In this document: one piece after another, positions 26,045 through 37,919 of the stretch
Position numbering within the stretch: position 1 is the first letter of the stretch
Layout: each line of letters starts with the position of its first letter
Assembly (NCBI GenBank): GCA_963693085.1
Contig: OY856409.1
Coordinates: 523,039,803-523,103,802, forward strand
Source of the DNA: Alisma plantago-aquatica
Taxonomy: Eukaryota; Streptophyta; Magnoliopsida; Alismatales; Alismataceae
Length of the DNA: 64,000 nucleotides
Direction of reading: 5' to 3'
Translations under genes and position numbers: made by a program
Notes under the pieces: model-generated
The model's database searches: none
The model's input: only the letters and a program-made list of their open reading frames with translations
What the model was told of the DNA's origin: nothing

Positions 26045-27907
26045 ATTTTTGACATGTGTCTTAGATGTATGTTGCAACACCTTAATAACATTAAGCAATT
26101 GAACTATTTATCTCTCTCTTTCTGTTGATGTATGTTGCATCTCATGTTAGTCATATTAAGCAATGACCTATGTTTTATCTTTCTCTTGGTACTTTAGACA
26201 TATTACCTCATAATGTTTCTCTCTCTTCTAATAATTTCATTCATTAGAGTAGTTCATGTCATCTACTCAATTTTATGGATATTCTAATTGGTCTTATGAT
26301 GAATCTAAATTGTGGAGATGAACTATATTGCCTAATTTTGTGGTGGGTGTGTCATATTTTTCATTTTTTTGATAGAAATCTTATTAGTTCTATTGTTGTG
26401 ATATACTTTTACTCGAATCCAAAGTTATATGTGCTTTGGGATTCAATGACCCTAGAGTTGTATAAGAGCATTGGTTTTATGGTGTTATCTACCCTTTTAC
26501 ATTTTGGGATGGAGGTCATGTGCCCCATACTTGAGTTTGTTCCCACTTTTATATTTGGGAGTCCGGTTATGTGCCATACTCTATTAGGTTATCTCCATGT
26601 TTCCTGCCTCCATTGATCATTTGCATTTCACTACTTCTATGTTTATCTCACTTGCATGGAAGTTGATTATTATTTTTTTGGGTTATGTGTCGTAAAACTT
26701 TTACGTGTTCTTTTGTAGCATACCTTATTTTTTTAATGGAAAGTATAACTCTTGATTATCATCTTATTGAAATTCATATGTTTTTGATATCCACTTGGAT
26801 TATTTTTTTCTCCAAGATGTCATACCTTTCAATCCCTATTAATATGCTCATACTCACATTTTTGTTTTGATGACTTCCATTTCCTCTTCTCTTGTGGGGT
26901 ATGCTTCCAAACCCTAGGTGAAGGACATGACATGCAACCCTGGACCTATACATGTTTTTGTGGATGATGACTCTTAATTGATTTAGTGAGGAGTGAATCC
27001 TCTCTTAGGTCCCACTCCTTATAAGATGGTATTAGAGTCAAGGCAGTTGATTGTTGACTATTTCAATTTTATCTCCCTAAGTAGAGCACCTACCCTACAT
27101 GGAAATCCTCTAAGTGAGAGGTTACCCTTGAATTTACCTAAGTTGTTTAGGAGGTGATGATGGAACAATTTTGAATCATATGAGGTAAGCATCTTGATTA
27201 CTTAACCATAATGAGATCATACATTAGGTGATCACCCCTAATATGTAGGTTAGTTGTGATAAATCTCTTCATATGCTATAAGTCTTAAATTTAGGATGAA
27301 GTTTGATTATGAGAATGAGAAAGAAGTTGAAAAGTAAATCTTAATGGAAACTTGTGACTCAGTTCTCACATATTTTGGTACCATCTTTGATTTACATTAC
27401 ATTGTTTCTTACCATCTAAAAATTGTTTCCCATTATAATATTATTATATGTACAAACATAATTGTTGGATTTTGTTGTTGTTTTAATTGATTCAAGTAAC
27501 AAGGAAGAGATGTGTGAAGTATTGATAGGGGAACCCTAGAACAATTTGAGTAGAGATATCAAACCCTAGTTTTGTTTATGGAGTGATGACTAAGAAAAGC
27601 ATGTCTTGTGCTAAAGGTGTAGTTGACTTTCCCTTTTATTTCCCTTAATTTTGTATACAATCTGGCATTTTGGTTGCTCATGTAAACCTTAAGGTTTTTA
27701 GATTAGAATCACATGGACATGCATTTAAAATTAGGTGTATATGAGATGTTAGGTGGATGCATGACCTATCAATAACATAAACACTTAAAGTATTCACAAA
27801 TAAAAGATCCATACGTAACTCTAATATCTTTAAGAGTTTTTTTTAATTTGTCTTGTTAGGTAAAACCTTTTAGGTGGTGGAGAGTAGTTGGCTGATAGTG
27901 TATGGAT
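26045..27907. other. Unassigned; contains a PBS-like sequence
   Basis: TGGTATTAGAGTC at 27027-27039 resembles the iMet primer-binding site with substitutions, in plus orientation, suggesting that an LTR once ended near 27020. No matching LTR was recognised to its left. Open frames at 26275-26616 and 26685-26870 are T-rich without a recognisable domain. Confidence 0.35.
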
Positions 27908-27946
27908 GATTAGATGAGGATGAAATCCTTTTAAAGGGTCGAGTGT
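27908..27946 (+). other. Polypurine-like tract before family B LTR
   Basis: GATGAGGATGAAATCC then TTTTAAAGGGTCGAG immediately precedes TGTAACATAG. This is the pattern seen just upstream of the 3' LTR in plant gypsy elements, so 27947 would start a 3' LTR on the plus strand. Confidence 0.5.
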
Positions 27947-28198
27947 TGTAACATAGTGAAACCTAGATTCATGATTCGAGAAACCCTAATCTCTTGGATG
28001 TGAAGCTTATATGCTAAGACCTTTAGTTTTTGGCCAAACTAAGATACATAGAAAATCCAGTATGCTCAATTGTACCTTAATGAACATTAAATACACATGT
28101 AATGATGTAACCATGTGTAAAGACTAACTAAGACCATAAGTAACCCTAATCATACACTGAATTGATGAGGCTTCATATGATGATAGAATGGATATATG
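27947..28198 (+). repeat. LTR family B, second copy, left part
   Basis: TGTAACATAGTGAAACC onward aligns with 8622-8870. The alignment breaks at 28198, exactly where the copia-type LTR begins, and resumes at 41680. The break is a clean retrotransposon insertion with near-matching 5-base flanks (ATATG before, ATCTG after). Confidence 0.7.
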
Positions 28199-28544
28199 TG
28201 TTGGCTAAATTGGACATTAATATGCCATTTGTTTTGATGATGACAAACATTTATGGATCTAATGTGCTAATTGAGTGTTTCAAGGTTTAAGGAAATAAGA
28301 AATTGGATAATTGAAGTTCAACACAATTGGAAGATCAATGAGCTTAAATGTTCAATATTTTCATGATTGTACTCAATGTAAAAACTTGTACAAGAATATA
28401 ATGTACAAGTACCTAGATATCATGTAAATCAAGCGTTAGATATTCCTCATCCACTCACAACCCTTAGATAGGTTTTCCCTCAGAGTTAGAGTCACCATCA
28501 CCCATTGATACACACATTGAGTATGTGATTTAGCATATTGAAAC

Positions 28545-28845
28545 ATGGACATTCTCAGTCGACAAACTTCTCGACCGAGACACACTCAGTTGAAAACATT
28601 CTCGACCGAGTATCACTTCAGTCGAAGTCATAGGCACTGCTCAGGACCTTATACACTTGTGCCCTAAAATAGGCCTCCGGTCGACAATATCTTCAACCGA
28701 GCAAGTTACATGACCGTTAGACCAAGTTGTTGGTGGTTGGAAATAGCCGATGCATAAACTTTTCTCCCAAACCTTTCCTCGGTCAAAGAAAAGCTTGACT
28801 AAGACACATCTCGGTCGATAAGTTCCTTGACTGAGATAAGTTCTG
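28545..28845. repeat. U3 array of GGTCGA / TCGACC palindromic phrases
   Basis: Repeated short phrases of the form CTCAGTCGACAAACTTCTCGACCGAGACACACTC-like halves (cores TCGGTCGA and TCGACCGA, several with CG to TG or CA changes), spaced about 25-40 bases apart, about 130-400 bases upstream of the TATA box. Adjacent phrases are mutually complementary. Confidence 0.75.
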
Positions 28846-28972
28846 GACTTCTCTTTTTAGCTTGAAACAATTAACCATTGAAAGATAATTAGTGGACTCC
28901 TAACAGCTAGTTAAGTACTAGGAACACTCTAGAAACCCTCTAGAATGTCCCTAAGAACTTGTAAGCCATGCC

Positions 28973-28980
28973 TATAAATA
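28973..28980 (+). promoter_or_regulatory. LTR TATA box
   Basis: TATAAATA in CCTATAAATAGGAGAGG, conserved in the other LTRs at 40937 and 58576. Transcription and the start of R would lie roughly 25-35 bases downstream. Confidence 0.7.
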
Positions 28981-29264
28981 GGAGAGGTCTTAGGACACCT
29001 AAATCATACAACTACACTTAAGAATACATTCTAGTGAGCAACAAAGCCAAAGCTATACTTGCCATCTTGTTTAGAAGCTTCAATTTAGTGTCCTATAGCT
29101 ACAATCTCCTAGCCACCACATATAGAATGCCCATCTTCAGTGGATAGGAGATCTATATGCTTGATATAGGATCAAAGTGTCGTACTAAATTGGTGTACTT
29201 TCTCTCTTCCAATCTTGTTCTTTTATATTGTATTTTGTTCTCCTTGACTACTCCTAGGTTGGAG

Positions 29265-29470
29265 GCTGTTGAAAGGAGGTGTGCTTGAGATTACTTCAAG
29301 GAAGGTTGCTTCAAGGGAGGTTGGAGCTACTTCTAAAGGAAGGCTATCTCAAGGTGGTGGAGCTACTTCAAGGAGGTGAAGGCTGCTCCTAGGACTTTGA
29401 GTTACTTCAAGAAGGCTGCTTCAAGGAGGTTGAGGCCACTTCAGGTGAAGGCTACTTCAAGGGTGTAGAA
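29265..29470 (+). repeat. Degenerate GGAGCTACTTCAAGGAGG repeats in LTR
   Basis: Imperfect units of 20-45 bases built from GCTACTTCAAGGAGGTGAAGG and GGTTGGAGCTACTTC, downstream of the TATA box and so expected in the transcript. The same array is at about 41235-41430, and an expanded one at about 58865-59225. Confidence 0.7.
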
Positions 29471-29708
29471 GGAAGGTGATTGTATTTTATGTAACATCCT
29501 TGTGAGGTAATAAAATTAATCACTTTCAAAATCTCAGTTGGAAACAATCAGGTAGTGGACTGACTACCTTTGATTTCAAAGGTAGGAACCACTCTACATC
29601 CTTGTGTCTTCCTTGTTTCCCCCTCCTTATTTGGTTGAGTGTTTTAATTGTTTGATTAACTTTAAAAGTTCCAAAAAGCTCTATTCACCCCCCTATAGAT
29701 CTTTCAAT

Positions 29709-29719
29709 TGGTATTAGAG
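29709..29719 (+). other. Primer-binding site of TR-GAG copy 1
   Basis: TGGTATTAGAG, two bases after the LTR end TTTCA, differs by one transition from the iMet consensus TGGTATCAGAG that is kept in copy 2 (59449). Confidence 0.75.
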
Positions 29720-29753
29720 AAGGTCTTCAAGGAGCCTTAACAGGTCTTGAAGG

Positions 29754-30095
29754 ATGGGGGACAATGTGCTCAACAAAATAAACTTGGAGGGAACCTATGT
29801 ATCTCATCTACCACCATTTGATGGAAGCAACTACAACTATTGGAAGAGAAGGATGAAATTCTTCTTCCAAGGCATCAGCTGGGAGCTTTGGAGGATGGTG
29901 TCTACACCATATATGCTTCCCAAAAACGAATATGCCACATGGGATGCAAATACGGTAAATCAAGCTCAACTAAATGCTAAGGCAATAAGTATATTATATT
30001 GTTCTATTTCTGTAATTGAATTCAATAGAATCTCTTCATGTGAAACTTCTTATGACATATGGCATAGACTTTCTATCACACATGAAGGAACTATT
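29754..30095 (+). CDS. gag: Gag N-terminal part (copia, UBN2-like), interrupted
   Basis: 114 codons from an ATG 48 bases after the LTR end. The protein starts MGDNVLNKINLEG and has the copia gag signature FDGSNYNYWKRRMKFF followed by a helical W-rich segment (GISWELWRMV, YATWDAN), as in the DUF4219/UBN2 part of SIRE-type gag. The frame is open to base 30095, where the 30096-36490 element has inserted between the codons of THEGTI and QVK; the reading phase is kept across the 5-base duplication. Gag would form the RNA-packaging particle in the cytoplasm. Homologous sequence at 59494 onward is more decayed. Confidence 0.82.
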
Positions 30096-32939
30096 TGAAA
30101 GGAGGCGGGATCACCCCCTTACTAAAATTTGAAGAATCCATTCCAAACACACTCAAAGGTATGCTAGAATAGGTGAAAAATTTTCAATCTTCAATAAATG
30201 GTATTAAAAAAACCAAAGTATAGCAGCGGAATAAAAATAATGACTATATTCAATTTTCACAAAAGATTATAAAAGTACATCATAATATCCCATAAGGGTT
30301 TACATGTATGATACATCATAATGATCTAAGTAGTGGGAAATCTAAACCATAACAACCTTGTATCCAAGCTTTAACTCCTTAAGCTAGTCCAACACTTCAT
30401 GCCTTATCTTCCAAGTCCTTCACCTAGGGTTGGAAGCATACCCCAGTAAGAAGAGAAAATAGATGACACCAGCAAAGGTTGGTATGTGCATACTAAATAG
30501 GAAATTGAGCAATATATGGAATAAAGGACATCAAATATAAAAGGCTTCCCATAGAAAGGATAAGGATCACCCAAATGGGTATTAAGAGAAAAAGAATTGA
30601 AATCATATGATAATAATAGAATACTTTCCATTAATAAACATAAAGATTGTGCCACGCAAGCACATGTAAATAATTAGGGAACACACCCCATATCATCAAC
30701 TTGCATGCATGTGAGATAAACATAGCCCTAGAATAATATAAACACAAAGACAACCAAGTCTCATAAACTTGAAACCTGATAGAGAAAGGAATACAGCCAA
30801 TCTCCCAAATATATAAAACATGGGCCAAGAATCACACATCCTGCCCTGGGTATGAGGTTCCTTTCCATCCCAAAAGAGTAGGAAATATCACATCTGCTAG
30901 GCAGGAAATAACACATCTACCATAAAAACCAATGCAATTACACTACTCTAGTGCTACTGAATCACATAACATGTTAAATATAGACGTAAGTAGAAAGTAT
31001 AGTTAGAATATATAAACTAGTCACCACATAAGTGACCAACATATGCATCCACCTCATAAGTGGGAAAAAGACATCACATGTCATCTTTTAGAGTTCCATC
31101 ATGAACAAAACATAAGATAAGAGTTTTAAAGAATATCCATGATCACATGATCAATATAAAATAAGGTAGTTCACATGAACCATGATTTTCACAAGAAAAT
31201 ACATTGTGTATAGGCTAATGTCCATAGGATAAAGAGAATGAATAAGAATAGGTGAATTGCTCAACATAGAAGAATAGGAGATACATCATACCTCAACTTC
31301 AGAGTCTAGATAGTCCAAATCAGTCCTAGATCCAAGCCTAGGCCTCCAAAGAACCTCTAGGGAAGGTGGAAAGGTTTATTAAGTAAGGTTTCGAAGCATA
31401 GAGAGGCTGGTTTCTCCAACAAAGCTCCTATTTTGAGCAAGAAGCACCTTCTCCACTTGAGAGGTGAAAAACCTAACAAAAGAACATGTAGATGGGGTGT
31501 TTAAGGGCTCTAGGTGGGGTTTCACCATGGAAGACCAGGGTTATGACCTGGAGGAAGGTGGAAGGAAGACTAACAACATGAAAATAGGGAAGGAAAGGAG
31601 AAAACTTACTAGTTTTGGTCAAAATAACCAATGAATATCTTTAGAAACCCAAAATAGAGCAAATATGGAACCCTAAGAGCCTTCTTCACCAAGGTAGGCA
31701 CCTACTTTTACCTTGGGACAACACCTTCATGGAAAAATAAAGTAGGAATTATGTTCTAATCTAGAGGAAAGAAAGAAGAGAAAGAGTTTTCGAATTTGGA
31801 GTTGGGAAGGGGTAGATATCACTATATAAAGAAAGAGGTCCAATATGAGGTATCTATGAGACTTTCCATGTGTCATGTATAAGGGTGTCCATGGACATGC
31901 AAGCCTTTATGGATAAGGAATAAGTCAAGCACGAGGTGTCAAGTTACTTTCCATGTGTCCAATGCTAAGTGTGCCTATGGACATGCAAACCTTTATGGAT
32001 AAGGAAGAAGTCAAGCATGAGGTGTCCATGGAGCTTTCCATGTGTCCTTAGCCTAGGGATTTCATGGCCATGCAAGAGGACAAATCATAGAGGATTATTG
32101 AATATCACATTTCGGTTTATGGACACTTATAGGCCATCCCAACCGACCTCTAATCAAAGAAACAACCCCATTGGTTGATAGCTTCAAAAGATAAGCTCAT
32201 TTATTAAGAGACTAATCCCTAAAATGCCCTTGGAAAGATACACCTTCAAACCAAGGTGCAACTAGGTGCCACATGGTTCAAAAACTTGATAATGGTAAGG
32301 GAATATATAAGGATTATAATACATGTGTCAATTTGCAAAGAAAACCTCCCAATTGGGTAAATTGTAGAAAATTCCAGAATGTACCTAAAATTACTTAACT
32401 TGCACAAACAACATCCAAATCAGACCAAACTTCATCTACAAGTTATCTTTGATGTTTTGAATATGAATTTTCCATTATTTCCATATTTTTAAGTTATATA
32501 ATCACATTATTCATTACTTATGCCTTTTGCTCATTTTCTTTCTCCTAAACTTATCCTAATATTTTAAGGTTTTAGATGAAATTTGACATGTAGGCTAATT
32601 TTGATATGTAGATTTTGAATTTGAAGTTTGTTTCCACTTTTGAGACTTCTTTTTATGAGATATGTCATATGACCCATTAACAGCCCATTATCTAAATTAT
32701 TCATCCAATTAAGTTCCTTATCTTCATATTAACACCAAAATGAGTTATGTGGCATATTTTATGTATCTATTATAAACCTAAGATTAATGTTAGAACTTTA
32801 GGTTATATTAAGGTTATGTATACATGCATTAGCTTCTTGGGGTTATACTAAACGTCTATTTAGTTCTAACCTTCAACCTTGTTTGGCTAAGTCCAAAATG
32901 TCAACTTCCAGGATAGGGTCTGAGATCTAGTATGTTACA
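30096..32939 (-). repeat. 3' LTR (minus orientation) of nested element, 2844 bp
   Basis: Aligns end to end with 33635-36490. Minus-strand start TGTAACATACTAGATCTC. Contains, at about 31835-32070, three units of roughly 80-90 bases built on CTTTCCATGTGTC...GGACATGCAA.CCTTTATGGATAAGGA. Confidence 0.9.
31835..32070. repeat. Tandem ~85 bp units inside LTR
   Basis: Three head-to-tail units sharing CTTTCCATGTGTC, TATGGACATGCAAACC and TTTATGGATAAGGAA. The second LTR has the same array at about 35390-35625, so the array predates the insertion. Confidence 0.75.
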
Positions 32940-33634
32940 ACATACCACCCCTTAAAGGGATTTCATCCTACAAATCAAAACATACACATATAAAAAAACC
33001 ACTTATTCACCACACATTAAAGGATTCATCTTATTAAGTCAAAACTATTATTTAGGTATAAAAGATTCAACTACACTTCCTTTCATCCAACTACATAAGC
33101 ATCATGCAAAAAAAACATAACTTGTAAAGACTGACTATGAACTATGGGTTAACTTGCTCTTATCCATCCTCAAACAAGTATTTACACCTGGGAGACTAGT
33201 TCAAAATATTAGGGTCTCTAAAGATAAATCATATAGATCTCTAAGGCTACTATTGCCTAAAAACATGCTATTTTGAACAATTCATATCAGCTCAGGCCAG
33301 GACGATATCATATGGATTTGAGAGTCCTCATAAACCAAGCTAGTGGTGCAGAGGAAAATCTTGCTAGCCCTCGAACCATGATCCTTTCTAGACACCTTTG
33401 CTTTTAACTTCACTCAAGGTACTATGGTTACTTATTCATCTTTTAATTGTAAGTATTTTAGGGATCTATTCAACATTACTCTAATGTGAAACTATAGGAT
33501 CCTAAATCAACCCTTCATCATCTATTAATCAACTCTAGGGAAAACATGTCACTTAAAGGTAAGTCAAGTATTCTAACTAGGGAGACAAAACCGAAATAGT
33601 CAGATTTTGACTACCTTTGGATCTAATACCATGT
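32940..33634 (-). other. Internal region of nested element
   Basis: Only 695 bases. A minus-strand polypurine tract (plus 32943-32960, CCACCCCTTAAAGGG) lies beside the 3' LTR and a primer-binding site beside the 5' LTR. No protein signal. Confidence 0.75.
33621..33631 (-). other. Primer-binding site of nested element
   Basis: Plus-strand ATCTAATACCA is the complement of TGGTATTAGAT, a decayed iMet site, three bases from the LTR boundary at 33635. Confidence 0.65.
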
Positions 33635-36490
33635 TGTAAGGGAGGCAGGATCACCCCCTTACTAATTTTTTTTTTTTGAAGAATAAAACATCCATTCCAA
33701 ACACACTCAAAGGTATGCTGGAATAGGTGTAACATTTTCAAATTTCAATAAATGGTATTCAAAATAACCAAAGTATAGAAGCGGAATAAAAATGCTGACT
33801 ATATTCAATTTATAACAAGGTTATTACAAAAGTACATCATAATATCCCATAAGGGTTTACATGTATGATACAACATAAGGATCTAGTAGAGGGAAATCTA
33901 AACCATAACTACTTTGTCTCCAAGCTTTAACTCCTTAAGCTAGTCTAAAACTTCATGCCTTATCATCCAAGTCTTTCACCTAGGGTTAGAAGCATACCCC
34001 AGCAAGAAGAGAAAATAGATGACATTAGCAAAGGCTGGTATGTGCATACTAAATAGGAAATTGAGCAATATATGGAATAAATGACATCAAATATAAAAGG
34101 CTTCCCATAGAAATAAGGACCACCCAAATGGGTATCAAGAGAAAAGAAATTGAAATCATATGATAACAATATAATACTTGCCATTAATGAAACATAAAGA
34201 TTGTTCCACACAAGCACATGTAAATAATTAGGGCACACACCCCATATCATCAACCTACATGCATGTGAGAAAAACATAACACTAGAATAATATAAACACA
34301 AAGGCAGCCAAGTCTCATAAACTTGAAACCTGATAAAGAAAGGAACACAACCAATCTCCTAAATATATAAAACATCAGCCAAGAATCACACATTTTGCCC
34401 TGGGTATGAGGTTCCTTTCCATCCCAAAAGAGCAGGAAATACCACATTTGCTCGATAGGAAATAACACATCTACCATAAAAACCAATGCAATTACACTAA
34501 TCTAGTGCTACTGAATCACATAGCATGTTAAATGTAGAGGCAAGTAGAAAGTATAGTTAGAATATATAAACTAGTCACCACATAAGTGACCAACATATAC
34601 ATCCACCTCATAAGTGGGCAAAGACATCACATGTCATCTTTTAGAGTTCCATCATTAACAAAGCATAAGATAAGAGTTCAAAAGAATATCCATGATCACA
34701 TGATCAAAATCATATAAGGTAGTTCACATGAACCATGATTTTCAAAAGAAAAGACATTGTGTATAGGCTAATGTCCATAGGACAAAGATAATGAATAAGC
34801 ATAGGTGAATTGCTCAACATAGAAGAATAGGGGATACATCATACCTCAACTTCAGAGTCTAAATAGTCCAAGTCAGTCCTAGATCCAAGCCTAGGCCTCA
34901 AAAGAACCTCTAGGGAAGGTGGAAAGGTCCAATAAGTAAGGTTACCAAGCTTATAGAGTCTGGTTTCTCCAACAAAGCTCCTATCTCGAGTAAGAAACAC
35001 CTTCTCCACTTTAGAGGTGAAAACCCTAACAAAAGAACATGGAAATGGGGTGTTTAAGGGCTCTAGGTGGGGTTTTACCATGGAAGACCAGGGTTCCGAC
35101 CTGGAGGAGGGTGGAAGGAAGACTAACAACATGAAAATAGGGACATTAAGGAGAAAACTTACTAGTTTTGGTCGAAATAACCAAGGAGGAGCTTTAGAAA
35201 CCCTGAATAGAGCAACTATGGAAATCTAAGAGCCTTCTTCCCCAAGGTAGGCAACTCCTTTTACATTGGGATAGTACCTTCATGAAAAAATAGAGTAGGA
35301 ATGATTATCTAAGCTATAGGAAAGAAAGAAGAGCAAGAGTTTTCGAATTTGGAGTTGGGAAGGGGTAGATATGGCTATATAAAGAAAGAGGTCAAGTATG
35401 AGGTGGTTATGAGACTTTCCATGTGTCATGTATAAGGGTGTCAATGGACATGCAATCCTTTATGGATAAGGAAGAATTCAAGAATGAGGTGTCAAGTTAC
35501 TTTCAATGTGTCCAATGCTAAGGGTGCCTATGGACATGCAAACCTTTATGGATAAGGAAGAACTCAAGCATGATGTGTCCATGGAGCTTTCCATGTGTCC
35601 TTAGCCTAGGGATTTCATGGCCATGCAAGAGGAAAGCTCATAGAGGCTTCTTGAATATTAAATGTTGGTTAATGGACACTTATAGGCCATCCCAACTAAC
35701 CTCAAATCAAAGAAATAACCCCCCATTGGTTGATAGCTTCTAAAGATAAACTCATTTATAAAGAGACTAATCCCTAAAATGCACTTGGAAAGAAACACCT
35801 TCAAACCAAGGTGCAATTAGGTGACCCATGGTTAAAAAACTTGAGAATGGTAAGGTAATATATTAGGATTATAATGCATGTGACAATTTGCAAAGAAAAC
35901 CTCCCAATTGGGTAAATTGTAGAAAAGTCTAGAATGTACCTAAAATTGCATAACTTGCACAAACAACATCCAAATTGGACCAAACTTAATCCACAAGTTA
36001 TCTTTGATGTGTTGAATATAAATTTGCCATTATTTTCATATTTTCAAGTTATATAATCATATTATTCATTACTTATGCCTTTTACTCATTTTCTCTCTCC
36101 TAAACTTATCCTAACATTTCAAGGTGGTCCAAATTAGATGAAATTTGACATGTAGGCCAATTTTGATATGTAGATTTAGAATTTGAAGTTTGTTTACACT
36201 TTTGAGACATCTTTTTATGAGATATGTCATATGGACCATTATCTAAATTATTCATCCAATTAAGTTCCTTATCTTCATATTACCACCAAAATGAGTTATG
36301 TGGCATATTTTATGTATGCATTATAAACCTAAGATTAATGTTAGAACATTAGATTATATTAAGGTGATCTATACATGTATTAGCTTATTAGTGTTATACT
36401 AAACATCTATTTAGGTCTAACCTTCAACCTTGTTTGTATAAGTCCAAAATGTCAACTTCCAGGGTAGGGTCCGAGATCTAGTATGTTACA
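33635..36490 (-). repeat. 5' LTR (minus orientation) of nested element, 2856 bp
   Basis: Collinear with 30096-32939. Differs by substitutions, a 10-base T-run at about 33667 and small indels. The right end TATGTTACA abuts the TTATT target duplication. Confidence 0.9.
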
Positions 36491-36495
36491 TTATT

Positions 36496-37112
36496 CAAGT
36501 TAAAAACTCTAAAATTGGCATGCATAAACAAAATTTGAACAATTTCTTATTTAACCAAATGAGTCTATTAGTGATATGTATGTAAGATTTTCTACTATCA
36601 TTAATGGTTTGAGTGCATTAGGAAAATTCATAAGTGATGAAGATAAACTCTCCAAAATTCTTAGGTCTTTGCCTCCAAAGTACAAGCCAAAGGTGACAGC
36701 CATTGAAGAAGCCAATGATCTCACAAGATTGAGGATGGAGCAGCTCATTGGTAATTTAGAAACTCATGAGGTCACTCTTGAAGAAGAAGAAAGATTGACA
36801 GCCAAACACAAAAAGGAGAAAAGGAAGGACATTGCATTCAAGGAAACAACTATAGCTAATCATGATACAAGTGAAAAAGATAGTGAAGAGGAGGCTCTCA
36901 TTGTAAATGGTAAGCAAAATAGAACATTTCAATCTAACAAAATTTATAGTGTTTCTTCTTCCTCTTCCCCTAGGTGCTTTGAATGTGGCAAAAAGGGACA
37001 CTTAATGAATGAGTGTCCTAAAGCCAAGAAGGGAAGGAAATCATCACTCAAGAAGAAAGTAAAAGCCTACAAAGCAGCATGGGATGACTCAAGCGATGAT
37101 AGTGAGAGTTGA
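36496..37112 (+). pseudogene. gag: Gag C-terminal part with CCHC zinc knuckle (copy 1)
   Basis: Continues the gag of 29754-30095 after the nested element: QVKNSKIG... then, after a one-base frame change near 36552, NESISDMYVRF, the conserved SKILRSLPPKYKPKVTAIEE and EQLIGNLETHEV segments of copia UBN2 domains, a Lys/Glu-rich stretch, and a complete knuckle CFECGKKGHLMNEC (36975-37016, CX2CX4HX4C) for RNA binding. It then ends DDSSDDSES with a TGA at 37110. The frame change occurs at the same place and in the same direction in copy 2 (near 59890), so it was probably present in their common source. Confidence 0.8.
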
Positions 37113-37133
37113 GAAGAATAAGTAGAATGCCTC

Positions 37134-37919
37134 ATGATTAAAGAAGACAAGGTACAATGTCTCATTGCTACAACCAATGAAGAAGAGAATGAGGTAAGTC
37201 TACTTGATTTATCTAAAGAAGAATTAGTTGCTAGTATTGAAGAATTACATGACAAATATGTTAATTGCAAAGAGAAATTAAAAAGAGTTACAAAAACTAA
37301 TGAACATCTATATGCTAAATTAAATGACCTTGGTGCTAAAAAAGAAAGTTTTATGTCTGAAAAATCCACCTTGAAATCATCTCTTAATGATTTCAATATG
37401 AAGTTACTTACTTTGGAAAAAAAACTATAATCTTCTTTGTCAAGAAAAGGTTGAATTTCTTGCAAAATTAAATGATCTTCAAACTCAACCTATCTTGTGT
37501 ACTCATTTAGATTATGATGATATTGTGAAAGAAAGAGATAGTTTGTAATCCAATCTTGATCAAGCAAACTTAAATATTAAAAAGAAAATGGATGAAATTG
37601 TAAAGTTACAAAAGGATATTAGTAGCTTGAAAAACAATGGTATTCTTGATAAAATCCTAAAGGATTCTTCTGGACAAATTAGGATGAGAGGCCTAGGTTA
37701 TGTACACAAAGATAAATCCTATCAAAAACTAGAATGAAAAGGACACAAGTACCCAAGACTAAAGTCATGTATGTGCCTGAAGATAATCAAGCAAAGAAGA
37801 GAAATGAAATTGATTCTATCTGTTCTCATTACTGTTTACATCTTGCACATTATTCAATCTCTTGCCCATACAAGAAAAAGGATGTTGACTTGGTTTGGGT
37901 TCCAAAACCCCCAACTTAA
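37134..37919 (+). pseudogene. Gag tail: coiled coil and second knuckle-like motif
   Basis: 37134-37430 encodes a Glu/Lys/Leu-rich coiled coil (LSKEELVASIEELHDKYV..., LYAKLNDLGAKKESF) that continues the previous frame past stops. 37734-37919 reads KTKVMYVPEDNQ... then HYCLHLAHYSISCPYKKKD and ends VWVPKPPT, like the region between gag and protease in SIRE-type copia elements. The second Cys-His cluster has C-X4-H-X4-C, but the first Cys is misplaced. Several stops and frame changes make it non-functional as one protein. No protease motif follows. Confidence 0.65.

Larger units (their letters stand above)
28199..29706 (+). repeat. 5' LTR of TR-GAG copy 1 (1508 bp)
   Basis: TGTTGGCTAAATTG...GATCTTTCA. 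Collinear throughout with 40165-41674, with few differences. Carries the TCGGTCGA-type palindromic phrases (about 28545-28845), a TATA box at 28973 and a repetitive ACTTCAAGGAGGTGAAGG region (about 29265-29470). Confidence 0.92.
30096..36490 (-). mobile_element. Non-coding LTR retrotransposon (LARD-like) nested in gag
   Basis: Two collinear LTRs (30096-32939 and 33635-36490, each starting TG and ending ...TATGTTACA on the plus strand) enclose only 695 bases. The minus-strand orientation is set by a primer-binding site at 33621-33631 and a purine tract next to 32940. Flanks are CTATT (30091-30095) and TTATT (36491-36495), a 5-base target duplication with one change; removing the element rejoins the copia gag in phase. 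No gag or pol fits in the internal region, so it depends on another element. LTR sequence is related to family D (10374-12551) and to 1-442. Confidence 0.9.

Noticed and set aside
26275..26870. Copia pol remnant
   Set aside because: Some T-rich frames gave vaguely copia-like words, but no conserved integrase or reverse transcriptase motif could be read.
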